64,000 nucleotides of DNA, taken from NCBI RefSeq assembly GCF_002846365.1, contig NZ_PJMW01000002.1:5208001-5272000 (forward strand), in the 5' to 3' direction. Numbering within the stretch: position 1 is the stretch's first letter; every line of letters begins with the position of its first letter. Shown one piece after another: positions 17,609-26,839 of this stretch. Both the position numbers and the translations under genes were made by a program. This DNA comes from Nocardia fluminea. Lineage in GTDB: Bacteria > Actinomycetota > Actinomycetes > Mycobacteriales > Mycobacteriaceae. The notes under the pieces were generated by a model. The model was not told where the DNA came from, did not search any database, and worked only from the letters and a program-made list of their open reading frames with translations.

Positions 17609-18847
17609 ATGAGCTGGGAGTTGCTGATGGGCGTCGCGCCGTTGGACACGATCGATATCTTCGATCCGGAGCACCTCGAGGACCCCTACGATCTGTATCG
17701 GTCGTTGCGCGAGACCGCACCGGTGCACCAGGTTCCCGGCACCGACTTCTACCTGGTTTCGACATGGAAGCTGGTGACCGAAGCTGTCTCGCGGACCGAG
17801 GACTTCTCGTCGAATCTGACCGGGGTGCTCGTGCGGCAACCCGAGGGTCCGCCCGCGACTTTCGACCTGGACGGCGGTGGACAGGCGGTGCATGTCTTGG
17901 CCACCGCCGACGATCCCACGCACCTGGCCCAGCGCAAGCTGGTGTTGCCGGTCCTGGGTAAGCGGATCCGGACCCTCGGCCCCACCGTGCGCGAGCTGGT
18001 CGATCGGCTGTGGTCGGAGCACCTGCGTGACGGGCGAATCGAGTGGGCAGGCGCGATGGCTGACCGGTTGCCGCTGGCGATGGTGGCGCATCTGATCGGG
18101 CTGCCCGACGAGGATGTGCCCCAGCTGCTCAGCTGGGCCTACGACAGCACCGAGATGCTGGGCGGCGTCGTCAGCGGGGAGCAGCTCGGCCGGCTGTTCA
18201 CCTCGGCGGCCGAACTCGCTCGATACCTGCACCACAAACTTCAAGACGCCCAGCGAGATCCCGACAACGATCTGCTCGGCGTGCTCGCGCAGGCCTGCAC
18301 TGCGGGCGAGATCGCCGAGGAGATCGCCGTCCTGGTCTTGGTGCAGCTGGTGGGCGCGGGTGGTGAGTCCACCGCCGGGCTGGTCGCCAGTGCGGCCCGC
18401 ATCCTGGCCACCCACCCGGAACTCCAGGAGCGGCTGCGCAGAGAGCCGAATCTCATCGCGCCGTTCCTCGAGGAGGTCCTGCGACTGGAATCCCCGTTCC
18501 GCGGCCACCACCGACACGTCACCGCCGCGACGACGCTCGGCGGAGTCGAGCTGCCGGCGGGCAGTCATCTGTTGCTGCTGTGGGGTGCGGCCAATCGCGA
18601 CCCCGACCACTTCGAGGTGCCGGACGAGGTGCGCATCGACCGCCAGGGAGTGACCCGCCATCTCGCCTTCGGCAAGGGCGCCCATTTCTGTCTCGGGTCG
18701 GCGCTGGCTCGGATGGAGGCGCTGGTCGCGATCACCACGCTGCTCGAACGCAGCAGCAACGTCACTCTCGTCGACGACGACCAGCCACGGTGGGTGCCGA
18801 GCATTTTCGTGCGCCGCCACCTCACCTTGCCGCTGCGTATCCACTGA
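17609..18847 (+). CDS. Cytochrome P450
   Basis: A 412-residue bacterial P450. The I-helix carries the oxygen-binding motif GAGGEST, the K-helix has ExxR (EEVLRLESPFRGH), and the heme loop is FGKGAHFCLGSALARM with C361 as heme ligand. The ATG at 17609 gives MSWELLMGV; the ATG at 17627 has a better-spaced GGGAG site and may be the true start. The substrate is unknown. Fragments of a ferredoxin reductase and an alcohol dehydrogenase lie immediately downstream, so this was probably part of a larger redox operon. Redox partners must now come from elsewhere. Confidence 0.9.
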   Translation: MSWELLMGVAPLDTIDIFDPEHLEDPYDLYRSLRETAPVHQVPGTDFYLVSTWKLVTEAVSRTEDFSSNLTGVLVRQPEGPPATFDLDGGGQAVHVLATADDPTHLAQRKLVLPVLGKRIRTLGPTVRELVDRLWSEHLRDGRIEWAGAMADRLPLAMVAHLIGLPDEDVPQLLSWAYDSTEMLGGVVSGEQLGRLFTSAAELARYLHHKLQDAQRDPDNDLLGVLAQACTAGEIAEEIAVLVLVQLVGAGGESTAGLVASAARILATHPELQERLRREPNLIAPFLEEVLRLESPFRGHHRHVTAATTLGGVELPAGSHLLLLWGAANRDPDHFEVPDEVRIDRQGVTRHLAFGKGAHFCLGSALARMEALVAITTLLERSSNVTLVDDDQPRWVPSIFVRRHLTLPLRIH

Positions 18848-18852
18848 CCTCG

Positions 18853-19116
18853 CCGGGCGAACGAGCGATCGTTATCGGCAACGGCAACGTGGCGTTGGAC
18901 ATCGTCAGGATCCTCGTCGCCGACCCCGAGGTACCGGCCCGCATTGACATCGCTGATCAAGCCCTGGAAGCGTTGCAGCACAGCTGCATTCGCGAAATAT
19001 TCGTGCTCGGTCGACGTCGGGTTGAGGCGTGGGGTGTCTGTCATACCGACCTCACCTATCGCGAAGGCGGGATCAACGAAGAGTTTCATGTCGGGGTAGG
19101 GGTACTTTCAGGGTAA
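18853..19116 (+). pseudogene. Fused remnant of a FprA-type reductase and a zinc alcohol dehydrogenase
   Basis: Directly after the P450 gene, one frame reads GERAIVIGNGNVALDIV and then DIADQALEAL and FVLGRRR. This is the NADP-binding middle of a FprA-type ferredoxin-NADP reductase. At about 19020 it changes without a stop into VEAWGVCHTDLTYREGGINEEF, the N-terminal zinc-binding region of a class III/mycothiol-type alcohol dehydrogenase, and is lost at 19116. Neither piece has its own start or the rest of its gene. This is best explained by a deletion joining two former neighbours. Confidence 0.75.
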
Positions 19117-19289
19117 AGTTCCGGGTCTTTCCGGAATACGGAGACCGAAACCTGTTGCTACGGTCCGTGCATGAACCGCGATGCCTGCTTTCCGACAACG
19201 AATTCTGGTACGCGTGGATCGTTGTCAACGTCGAGATCGAAGCGAAGACGAGTAGGCGAGGATTCTGTCGCCAGAGCTGGCGGGCAGTC

Positions 19290-20150
19290 ATGACGACAGT
19301 CCGCGCACGCGGCAGTACTACCGGATCGAATTTCATCGAAGTCGCGTGGTTCTTCGCGATCTCCATCGCGCTGTGCTTCGCGCTGTCCGTTCCGATGGTC
19401 TTTCGGCTGGTCTCCACGGACTTCAACAACCTGATCGTTCCGATCCTGCAAACGACCCCGCTGCTCGCTGCGATCATCATGTGGCTCGCCCGACGACCCG
19501 GAACGTTCCGAGACATCTTCGCCACCGGGTGGCGCGGCACACCCGAGTGGGCAGGCATCGGTATCGGCCTCATCGCCGCGATCGCCGCTGTCCAGGCCTG
19601 CATCGCACTGGCATGGGGGATTTGGCCGCTCAACCCGTTCGACCAGATCTTGGCGGCGACAGTATGGGTCGTTCCGGTCTTCCTCCTGCAGTCGGTCTTC
19701 GCTATCGGAGAGGAGTTCGGCTGGCGTGGCTGGCTGGCGACCCGCGCCGCGGCGTGGGGATTCTGGCCGCTGGCCCTTGTCAGCGGTGTGGTCTGGATCG
19801 TCTGGCACCTGCCGGTGATTGCCGTCATCGAAGACCGATCACCGTGGAATATCGTCGTCTATTTCGCGGGCATGCTGCCGTGGGCGCCGCTGCTGCTAGC
19901 ACTCCGGTGGCGGTCGGGGAGTGTCTGGCCGGCAGTCTTCACGCACGGAGCGATCAACAGCGTCCGGGTGTACCTGCTGCAGTCGGTCCCGGATGCGACA
20001 GAGCATCTGCTCATCGAAGTGATCGGCTGGGTGCTGACGTTCGTCGCTGCGCTGTGGCTGATGCGCACGAGCCCGGCGCCGGTCGTCCGGAGCGCCGCTG
20101 CAGCTCGCGCACTTCCCCGTGGTCGGAAGGTCAAATCCTGTCAAGCCTGA
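19290..20150 (+). CDS. CPBP-family intramembrane glutamic protease
   Basis: A 286-residue membrane protein with about eight hydrophobic segments. It carries the CPBP/ABI motifs: EEFGWRGW (glutamate pair and arginine), WHLPVI and HGAINS, with the catalytic Glu and His residues present. The family includes CAAX prenyl proteases and bacteriocin-immunity proteins. The ATG at 19290 is preferred over an upstream start at 19029, which would run through the alcohol dehydrogenase remnant. It is convergent with the LLM oxidoreductase gene. The substrate is unknown; immunity or envelope processing roles are both possible. Confidence 0.83.
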   Translation: MTTVRARGSTTGSNFIEVAWFFAISIALCFALSVPMVFRLVSTDFNNLIVPILQTTPLLAAIIMWLARRPGTFRDIFATGWRGTPEWAGIGIGLIAAIAAVQACIALAWGIWPLNPFDQILAATVWVVPVFLLQSVFAIGEEFGWRGWLATRAAAWGFWPLALVSGVVWIVWHLPVIAVIEDRSPWNIVVYFAGMLPWAPLLLALRWRSGSVWPAVFTHGAINSVRVYLLQSVPDATEHLLIEVIGWVLTFVAALWLMRTSPAPVVRSAAAARALPRGRKVKSCQA

Positions 20151-20208
20151 AGGCTCAACACCGCGGTGCGAACCCCTTGCCGGCATTCCGATCGCGAGTC
20201 GACAGCAG

Positions 20209-21120
20209 TTATCGGCGGGCTAGTTCGCCCAGTAGGGCGATGGTGCGATGGTGGTCGGCTGGGCCTGTGAGGTCGGTGGTGGTGAGGACGACTTCGGTGG
20301 CGCCTGCGTCGAAGTAGCGGTGGATGCCCGCGGCGACGGTTTCCTCGTCGCCGATCAGTGCCAGATCGGCTGCTCTGGTAGCTCCTTCGAGTTCGATGAC
20401 TCGGCGATAGGACGGGATCTGTTCGTAGAATGCCAACTGCTGCAGCGCTTTCGCACGGGCCGCCTCGGCATCGGCGGTGACGACGGCGGGCACGAAGGCG
20501 ACGATGCGCGGGGGAGTGGTTGTCGCGCGGGTGATTTCGGGAACGATGTGTTCGCTCAGAGTTTTGGGCCCGGCCAGGTAGGGCAGGGTTCCGTCGGCGA
20601 GTTCGCCGGTCACCCGCAGCGCTTGCGGACCCATGGCAGCCACCAGCACTGGAATCCGTGGTTCGGCGCCGGGAACCGAGGTCGGTAGCGCTGGGGTGGT
20701 GGTGAACAGTTCGCCGTGGACGTTGGCGGTGCCGGTGTCGAGTAGCTGCCGCAGCGCGGTGAGGAACTCGCGCAACCGGGTGATGGGCCGATCGAACGGC
20801 TGGCCGAAGGCGCCGGCGGACAACGTGGAGCCGACCGCGAGTCCGAGGTGATAGCGGCCGTGAGTGGCGGCCTGGGCGGTCTGTGCCTGCGACGAGATGA
20901 GCAGTGGATGCCGCCCGGTTACCGGAATGGCGGAGGTACCGACCTGTAACGCGGGTACCTCGCGCCCGACGATCGCAGCGAGTGTCGGGGAGTCGTAGTC
21001 CATTCGCTGCCCGAACCACACCGCGGGTACGCCCTGTTCGGCGACGTGCCGGGCTTGCCCGACGATGTCGTCGACATAGTTGGTGGCGTTTTCGACGGCA
21101 AGCGCGATTCCAAGGGTCAT
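20209..21120 (-). CDS. LLM-class F420-dependent oxidoreductase
   Basis: A 303-residue TIM-barrel protein of the luciferase-like monooxygenase family, of the type that usually uses coenzyme F420 in actinobacteria (TIGR03564-like). Recognisable segments include VPAVWFGQRMDYDSPT near the N-terminus, GRYHLGLAVGS in the cofactor region, and a C-terminal FDAGATEVVLTTTD block. The substrate is unknown. The gene is probably monocistronic. Confidence 0.85.
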   Translation of the reverse strand: MTLGIALAVENATNYVDDIVGQARHVAEQGVPAVWFGQRMDYDSPTLAAIVGREVPALQVGTSAIPVTGRHPLLISSQAQTAQAATHGRYHLGLAVGSTLSAGAFGQPFDRPITRLREFLTALRQLLDTGTANVHGELFTTTPALPTSVPGAEPRIPVLVAAMGPQALRVTGELADGTLPYLAGPKTLSEHIVPEITRATTTPPRIVAFVPAVVTADAEAARAKALQQLAFYEQIPSYRRVIELEGATRAADLALIGDEETVAAGIHRYFDAGATEVVLTTTDLTGPADHHRTIALLGELARR

Positions 21121-21343
21121 GCTCGGTCCAACCGCGCCCTCTGGCGCTTGTGTTCCAGGATGCCGCTATCTGATCGCAGTGATCGAAATCGGGGTAACCC
21201 CGCTCGATGCCGAGCCGACAGAGTCTTTGCCGAGCGCCGGGCTGATCAGTCCGCCCCGAACCTGACCGTGGCACGCCGACCTGGCGACGAAGACACCGAT
21301 ATCGCGCCGACCAAGCCACGGAGCCCTATGGCGAGTTTGTCGT

Positions 21344-21697
21344 TCAGCGGGGGAGCGATCGACGTAGAGCAGCCAAGGTGTTGCCGGTCCGATAGAGCTC
21401 GATGAGGAGTGGACGCAGTACCCGGCCGAGGTCGGTGAGGGTGTAGCTCGTGCGTACAGGGAAGCCGGGGTGCGTGCGTCGCGCGATCAGCCCGCGGGCT
21501 TCGAGATCGCGAAGGCGGTCGGTCAGCACTTTGGCGCTGAGCGAGGGCAACCGGTCCCGTAACTCGCCGAACGAGAGCGGCCCACCCATGAGTTCGCGCA
21601 AGACCAGGGTTGTCCAGCGGCCGGAGATGGCAGTCAGCGTGACCTCGACGGGGCAGTCCGGTTCCGGTGCGCTGGTTCGCCCGCGCTCGTCGGGCAC
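21344..21697 (-). CDS. HxlR-family transcriptional regulator
   Basis: A winged-helix HxlR protein: AISGRWTTLVLRELMGGPLSF, LSAKVLTDRLRDLEARGLI and SYTLTDLGRVLRPLL. A GTG at 21697 gives 117 residues. An ATG at 21787 would add 30 residues but overlap the start of the divergent SnoaL gene and translate the 12-base tandem repeat, so it is less likely. It probably represses the divergent SnoaL-like gene. Confidence 0.8.
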   Translation of the reverse strand: MPDERGRTSAPEPDCPVEVTLTAISGRWTTLVLRELMGGPLSFGELRDRLPSLSAKVLTDRLRDLEARGLIARRTHPGFPVRTSYTLTDLGRVLRPLLIELYRTGNTLAALRRSLPR

Positions 21698-21716
21698 CAG
21701 CTCGTCGTCCCAGACT

Positions 21717-21740
21717 GTGTCGGTTACCGTGTCGGTTACC
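21717..21740. repeat. Tandem 12-base repeat between HxlR and SnoaL genes
   Basis: Two exact copies of GTGTCGGTTACC stand head to tail, followed by a degenerate third copy (21741-21751). The block lies in the divergent promoter region and is a candidate operator for the HxlR protein. Confidence 0.5.
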
Positions 21741-21778
21741 GTTTGGTTGCCTACGCGCGGGCCGAGTTGGCTGTCGCT

Positions 21779-22186
21779 ATGACCCATACGAGTTCTCGTC
21801 ACAACCCCACTGTCCCCCTCACGGCCGACCCGAGACAACACCCCACGGTCTTCGCTGCCCGCTTCAACACCGGCAACTCGGATGTGCTCGCCGAGGTGTA
21901 CACCGACGACGCCGTCTTCGTGCCGGAGCCGGGCAGCGAGGTCACCGGACCCGCTTTGCGAGCAGCCAGTGCCGAGTTCCTCGCACTCGGTCTGCCCATC
22001 CGAGTCAGCCCGCGCCACACCTACGTCGCAGGAGATATCGCGTTGCTCATCGTCGACTGGGAGATCGATGGCACAGGCTCGAACGGCGAGCCGATTCACC
22101 TATCGGGAACCGCCACTGACGTCGCCCGTCGCGGCGCCGACGGTTACTGGCGCTACGTCATAGACAATCCGTTCGGCGTCGCCTGA
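21779..22186 (+). CDS. SnoaL/NTF2-like protein (YybH type)
   Basis: About 135 residues of NTF2-like fold: VFAARFNTGNSDVLAEVYTDDAVFVPEPG, then IALLIVDWEIDGTG and a C-terminal DGYWRYVIDNPFG. Proteins of this form act as small cyclases, isomerases or binding proteins; the ligand is not predictable. It has no signal peptide. Divergent from an HxlR regulator. Confidence 0.82.
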   Translation: MTHTSSRHNPTVPLTADPRQHPTVFAARFNTGNSDVLAEVYTDDAVFVPEPGSEVTGPALRAASAEFLALGLPIRVSPRHTYVAGDIALLIVDWEIDGTGSNGEPIHLSGTATDVARRGADGYWRYVIDNPFGVA

Positions 22187-22402
22187 AACGGACGGTCTGC
22201 AACCTATCCGACGGTGCTGATAAAGCGTCACCCGGATTCGTGCACACCGCGCGAGCGGGCTCCCTCAGCCTGGCTGACCTGCGCGGGGTCGTCGGGGAGT
22301 CCGCCGACTCCGGAAGCTGTGAACCACTGCGCGTTCCGATTTCCCACCCAGGGGGTGTGTCCCTATCGGTGCCGTCAAACCGTGCGGTGACCAGTCGGCG
22401 TC

Positions 22403-22768
22403 TCAACGGAAGTATTGGACCAGACAGAACTCGTGGTCCTCGGGATCACGCATGACCATGACCACTCCTTCCTCGTAGTCGTGCCGCTCGCCGGACCAGC
22501 GGCCTCCCGAGTTCTCCACCAGGCGGCGACCGTCTTCGATGTCGTCGACCTCGATGTCGAGGTGGATGCGGACCTTTCCGATCTTGGGTTCGGCCACTCG
22601 TTGAAAGGTCAAGCGCGGTCTGTCATCTGAGCGCGAGCCGACGGTTGCCCATCCCGGATCATCGCCGTGTTCGGCGGTAGTCGGGATACTCAGGATCGCG
22701 CTCCAAAACGAGGCCAGAAGCTTGGGGTCCGCGCAGTCGATCGTGATCCCGACCCATCGATTTTTCAT
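22403..22768 (-). CDS. VOC (glyoxalase-like) family protein
   Basis: About 121 residues beginning MKNRWVGITIDCADPKLLA. It shows the two beta-alpha-beta-beta-beta halves of the VOC fold; the second ends in MRDPEDHEFCLVQYF, where the late glutamate and histidine are possible metal ligands. The ATG at 22768 is used because the frame upstream of it shows no domain sequence. The function is unknown, but the family includes dioxygenases and resistance proteins. Confidence 0.83.
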   Translation of the reverse strand: MKNRWVGITIDCADPKLLASFWSAILSIPTTAEHGDDPGWATVGSRSDDRPRLTFQRVAEPKIGKVRIHLDIEVDDIEDGRRLVENSGGRWSGERHDYEEGVVMVMRDPEDHEFCLVQYFR

Positions 22769-23031
22769 GCCTACCAGCATGAACGAATCGGGTTCGCGGT
22801 GCTGTTCGTCAAGTAGAAATCGATGCAAGGATCGACCGGACGGATGCGTCGCTGGCAGCCCCGTTGCGCGAAAGTGCTTGGCGAGAGGTAATTTTCGTGG
22901 TTTCGGCCAGTGTCTTCGCGAGTGCGCGGCGGCACGGTTGCGGGCGCGATGTTTGAATCATAAGTGCGGGGTAGTCGACATAGTGGTGCAGCGTTGCGCC
23001 TCCCTGACGTCGACATCGAAGGAAAGACTTC

Positions 23032-23997
23032 ATGAGCACACGCAACACCGCAGCGACCTTGCTCGCGCAGCTGCGCGTTATCCGCGAATTGACGGATACC
23101 GAAATCCGAATCGCCGAGACCCGTATCGCACAAGCTCGCACCGAGGCTGTGCGCCGCGAACTGGCTGAGAACGCCGACAACGCGCGCGTACGCGCGGAAG
23201 CCGTCGAAGCCGCGATCCGTGAACTGGGTGGCGCGCCCGAGCGGATCGGCCCGTTCCTCGGCCGGGCCGCCGCAGCGGTCAAGGCGATCGGCGAACAAGC
23301 CCAACCGTTCGACGAAGCCCTGCTCGGAGACCTCGTCCTCGAACATCAGCTACTCGACCGTGCCCGTTACGTCAAAGCACTCGCGACCACCGTTCAGAAC
23401 GCCGACGTCGTAGCAGTGGCGCAGCGGTTGATCACCGCCCACACGGCCACGGTGGAATGGTTGACGACCGTACTCGCCGAGGACGCGCTCGGCGGCCCGG
23501 CGGCTTTGCGTCGAACACCGATTCAGGCGGTTACGGGCACTGCGGTGAAGTTGATCAATATCCCTGTCACGTGGTCTGCTCGCGGCATCGACCGCGCGTT
23601 GGACACATTCCGTGCTGCCCCGCCGGCACTGGGCGAATTGCTCGCCAGGGGTGCGCATGCGGGCGATGTCGCCGTGAAAACCCTCGCGGCCTCGCGCGAT
23701 GCTGTTCTCGAAACCACCGAGCAGGTCTCGCGCGGTGAAGGCGCGGACTCCGCCGCCCAGGCAGTGCATTCAGTGCGCACCACCACCGGCCTTCTCGAGC
23801 CCACCGAGCTGCCCATCAGCGGCTACGACGACTTGAATGTGGCCCAGGCGGTGGCAGAGATCAAGGAACTCAGCGATCCCGCCGCAATCCGTGTGATCCT
23901 CGCCTACGAGGAGGCCCACAAGGCGCGGCAGGGCGTCGTTTCGGCCGCGCAGACCCGTGTCTCGGCGATCGCCCGAGAAGTGAGTGGGCTGAACTGA
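23032..23997 (+). CDS. Ferritin-like-fold helical protein
   Basis: A 321-residue, almost entirely helical protein after an AAGGAAAG site. The N-terminal half (about 1-150) has heptad-like Glu/Arg-rich helices (RELTDTEIRIAETRIAQ, LVLEHQLLDRARYVKAL) typical of actinobacterial ferritin-like-domain proteins. The C-terminal half is more Ala-rich and may be membrane-associated or coiled. A metal site cannot be confirmed by eye. No signal peptide is present. Confidence 0.6.
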   Translation: MSTRNTAATLLAQLRVIRELTDTEIRIAETRIAQARTEAVRRELAENADNARVRAEAVEAAIRELGGAPERIGPFLGRAAAAVKAIGEQAQPFDEALLGDLVLEHQLLDRARYVKALATTVQNADVVAVAQRLITAHTATVEWLTTVLAEDALGGPAALRRTPIQAVTGTAVKLINIPVTWSARGIDRALDTFRAAPPALGELLARGAHAGDVAVKTLAASRDAVLETTEQVSRGEGADSAAQAVHSVRTTTGLLEPTELPISGYDDLNVAQAVAEIKELSDPAAIRVILAYEEAHKARQGVVSAAQTRVSAIAREVSGLN

Positions 23998-24518
23998 GAA
24001 GTCCCCTGACAGCCACCCGTCGGTGAACGCCGCGGGTGGTACGGCAATCATTTGTGGCCGTTGCCATTTCAGCTACGAATCGTCCAGCCTTCACGCGACC
24101 GTCGGCTTCCAGTCGACGGTCGCGGCCCGGATCACCCGCCCGCTCGGTTGATCCCCACGACTTCGTAGGTTCACGTCGAGCCCCGCCCGACCGAGCCCGG
24201 GTCGTACCGCATGGTGCTCGGAAGCAGATCCAACGGCGTCGATGATGACCGCTTGTGCGATGCGCCATCACGATTATGGATCGCTGGCCGACTACAACCG
24301 CGCCATCTGGGCGCCACAGGCCGTGGAAATGCCGGTTTAGCGCCGCTGACAACATGTGTCACGCGATTTCGTCCACCAGTGGAGTGACTCAGCAGACCGC
24401 GCGGTTCAGAATTTCCTCACCCCCGCTATACAGCGATGTGAATCACATCCTCCCTTGAATGTGGTTCACATCACAGCAGCTGTCGAGCGAGTGGGCGATC
24501 AGATGGGAATTCCACAAA
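23998..24518. other. Intergenic region upstream of the lipase gene
   Basis: About 520 bases. No gene is recognised; a short plus-strand frame ending in DYNRAIWAPQAVEMPV near 24330 may be a worn remnant. The right end carries the paired operators before the lipase. Confidence 0.4.
24435..24471. promoter_or_regulatory. Paired operators before the lipase gene
   Basis: Two copies of ATGTG-N3-CACAT are centred at about 24442 and 24465, 23 bases apart. The first is part of the perfect 15-base palindrome GATGTGAATCACATC (24435-24449). They lie 48-84 bases before the lipase ATG, where a dimeric regulator could act. The regulator is not known; the PucR protein encoded just after the lipase is one candidate. 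Confidence 0.45.
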
Positions 24519-25697
24519 ATGTTTGCAACGAAGCAACGAATTCGGCGGACTGCCATGGCGAGTGCGCTCGTCGCAGGTCTAGCGGTCGCGTGCGGGCTGG
24601 CTTCTACATCGGCGAGCGCGGAGCCTGCCCTCTCGGACCTGCAGACCCTTGCTGACTCGGTTACTACCGGTTTGACGCCTTCGGCCGATGGCAGGCAACC
24701 CAAGGCGATTGTCGACTCCGGTAGCGGCGCGGGTAGCGGTTCCGGCTCGTCGGGTAGCGGCACGGTATGGGGACAGAGCACGGCAGCTGCTCCCACGGGC
24801 GAAGGGCCGGAATTGACTGCGCCTTTGGCGGCGTTCGCATACGGGCTCGCCAATCCCGACGTCGCACCGGTCGGCGCCAACAAGTGGGATTGCAAGCCGA
24901 GCGCTGCGCATCCGCGTCCGGTGGTCTTGTTGCACGGCAGCTGGCTCAACGCCTTCGACACCTTCAGCGCCCTGTCGCCACAGTTGTCCCGCGCCGGGTT
25001 CTGCGTCTTCGCTCTCAACTTCGGTCGCTCCGGACTCATCGAGGGCGGCGGCCTGGGCAGCGTTCTTCCCGGCCGCTACGGCGTCGGTCCCATCGAAGAC
25101 TCCTCACGTCAGGTCGCCGACTTCATCGAGCGTGTCCGTACCACTACTGGGGCGGACCAGGTCGACATCGTGGGTCACTCGCAAGGCGGCACAGTCGCGA
25201 ACCACTATCTGAAATTCGAAGGGGGGACCGACAAAGTCGGCAAGCTGGTCACCTTCGGGGCAACTCACCACGGCACGACCCTCATGGGAATCGCCGCACT
25301 CGGCCGCGCCATCAACAACCTCGGAATCGACATCCTGGGCTTCTACGAACCGATCATCGGGATCGCCAACATTCAACAAGTCATCGGCTCCCCGTTCTAC
25401 GACACGCTCAATGCGCAGGGCGATACCGTTCGCGGCGTCGACTACACGGCAGTCGGATCTCGCTACGACGAAGTTACCAACCCCTACGACCTGACCTTCC
25501 TCAAAGCCGGAGTGGGCGCGACCGTTCGCAATATCACTCTGCAAGAGGGTTGCGAACAGGACCTGTCCGACCACCTCACCATCATGTACTCGCCGCGTGC
25601 GGCATCCATCACTCTCAATGCCCTCGATTCCGTCAACCACCCGAAGCTGGACTGCACGTTCAACCCGTGGTTGATCGGTGGCACCGGCAAGCTGTGA
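24519..25697 (+). CDS. Secreted lipase/esterase of the alpha/beta-hydrolase fold
   Basis: A 392-residue exported protein. The N-terminus is a signal peptide (RIRRTAMASALVAGLAVACG, cleavage after SASA). A Gly/Ser-rich linker (about 70-85) precedes the hydrolase domain, with PVVLLHGSW as the oxyanion region and VDIVGHSQGG holding the nucleophile (about S221); late Asp and His (CEQDLSDHLTIM) complete the likely triad. It resembles lipase class 2 triacylglycerol lipases of nocardiae and mycobacteria. A PucR regulator follows after seven bases, so the two are probably co-transcribed. Confidence 0.87.
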   Translation: MFATKQRIRRTAMASALVAGLAVACGLASTSASAEPALSDLQTLADSVTTGLTPSADGRQPKAIVDSGSGAGSGSGSSGSGTVWGQSTAAAPTGEGPELTAPLAAFAYGLANPDVAPVGANKWDCKPSAAHPRPVVLLHGSWLNAFDTFSALSPQLSRAGFCVFALNFGRSGLIEGGGLGSVLPGRYGVGPIEDSSRQVADFIERVRTTTGADQVDIVGHSQGGTVANHYLKFEGGTDKVGKLVTFGATHHGTTLMGIAALGRAINNLGIDILGFYEPIIGIANIQQVIGSPFYDTLNAQGDTVRGVDYTAVGSRYDEVTNPYDLTFLKAGVGATVRNITLQEGCEQDLSDHLTIMYSPRAASITLNALDSVNHPKLDCTFNPWLIGGTGKL

Positions 25698-25704
25698 TAC
25701 CGCG

Positions 25705-26838
25705 ATGAGTTCCACCCGAGTCGAGTCGCCCGCGACCCCGCCGCGGGCGGCGCAGCACATCGTCGACGGAATCCTGAGCGCTATCCCGCCCCGCAGTATC
25801 CAGGGCAACGTCTTGCGTGAGGAGATACGCGCCGTTGTCGTGGAGTATCTGGAGCAAGCCGGTGGTGGGCGAGAGTTCGATTCGCGAGCGGCACTCCATC
25901 CCGCCGCCGCACGGTGGGCGGCGACCGGGGTGCCGATCGAGACCGTTCAACGCCTCGTCCACACCGGGTTCCGGCTTCATCTGGACGACCACGCCACGAG
26001 ATTCCTGCGCCACCACGACATCAATCACGTCATGGACGCGATGCACACGGTGAATTCGACGGTCTCCCGGGCATACCTCGAGGTCGCGTCGTCGCCCACT
26101 CAACGCAGCGGACACCAAGCCGTCGCCCGTGCACTCCTCAGCGGACGCCACGCCGTCAGTGTTGCCCGGCAATGCGGTATTCCGCTCACCGACCAGTACA
26201 CGGTGCTCGCAGTCGCTGTCGACGCTGCTGTCCGAGGCGCGGTCTCGCCTGGCAACTTCCTCGAGATGCTGGCCGGCCGTATGGGTCAACCGATGTCCGC
26301 GCTGCACAGCGACCTCGGGGGAACCATTCTGATACAAGGCTGTCCCGACACCGAGGAAATCGGCGATCTGGTCAGGCGGACGGCCCTGGTTGTTATCGCC
26401 ATCGAAGCAGATCGAGCCGGGATCCCATCCGCGACCGAGGACGGGCACGAATTGATCGACGTTGTGCGCCGACTCCACAGGCCGCCCGGCCTCTACCATT
26501 TCGACGATCTTGCTATCGAGTATCAGCTCACTCGTCCTGGACCCGGTCGCGATCGCCTCGAAACCGCACTCGACGCGGTGGCAGAAGATCCGGAACTGGT
26601 GGCAACCCTACGCGCGCACATCAACAATGGTCTGAATCGCCGACTTACCGCACGGGAAATGCACATCCACCAGAATACCGTCGACTATCGACTCAAGCGG
26701 ATCTACCGCCTCGCCCGCCTCGATTCGCATGACCCCGGGCTTATCTGGAGATTGAGGGCAGCGCTGACCGTGCGCGACTATCTCGGACTCGTTCCACCTG
26801 GTGATCCCGCCGATTCCGGGATCGGCGCTCGATGCTGA
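25705..26838 (+). CDS. PucR-type regulator downstream of the lipase
   Basis: A 377-residue protein with a helical N-terminal domain, a central region and the PucR C-terminal helix-turn-helix (LTAREMHIHQNTVDYRLKRI). The ATG at 25705 lies seven bases after the lipase stop, which indicates one operon. It ends one base from the stop of a second PucR gene on the opposite strand. It may control the lipase. Confidence 0.82.
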   Translation: MSSTRVESPATPPRAAQHIVDGILSAIPPRSIQGNVLREEIRAVVVEYLEQAGGGREFDSRAALHPAAARWAATGVPIETVQRLVHTGFRLHLDDHATRFLRHHDINHVMDAMHTVNSTVSRAYLEVASSPTQRSGHQAVARALLSGRHAVSVARQCGIPLTDQYTVLAVAVDAAVRGAVSPGNFLEMLAGRMGQPMSALHSDLGGTILIQGCPDTEEIGDLVRRTALVVIAIEADRAGIPSATEDGHELIDVVRRLHRPPGLYHFDDLAIEYQLTRPGPGRDRLETALDAVAEDPELVATLRAHINNGLNRRLTAREMHIHQNTVDYRLKRIYRLARLDSHDPGLIWRLRAALTVRDYLGLVPPGDPADSGIGARC

Positions 26839-26839
26839 C

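Noticed and set aside
17603..18844. Minus-strand open frame of about 410 codons opposite the P450
   Set aside because: The plus strand has all P450 motifs; the other strand has none.
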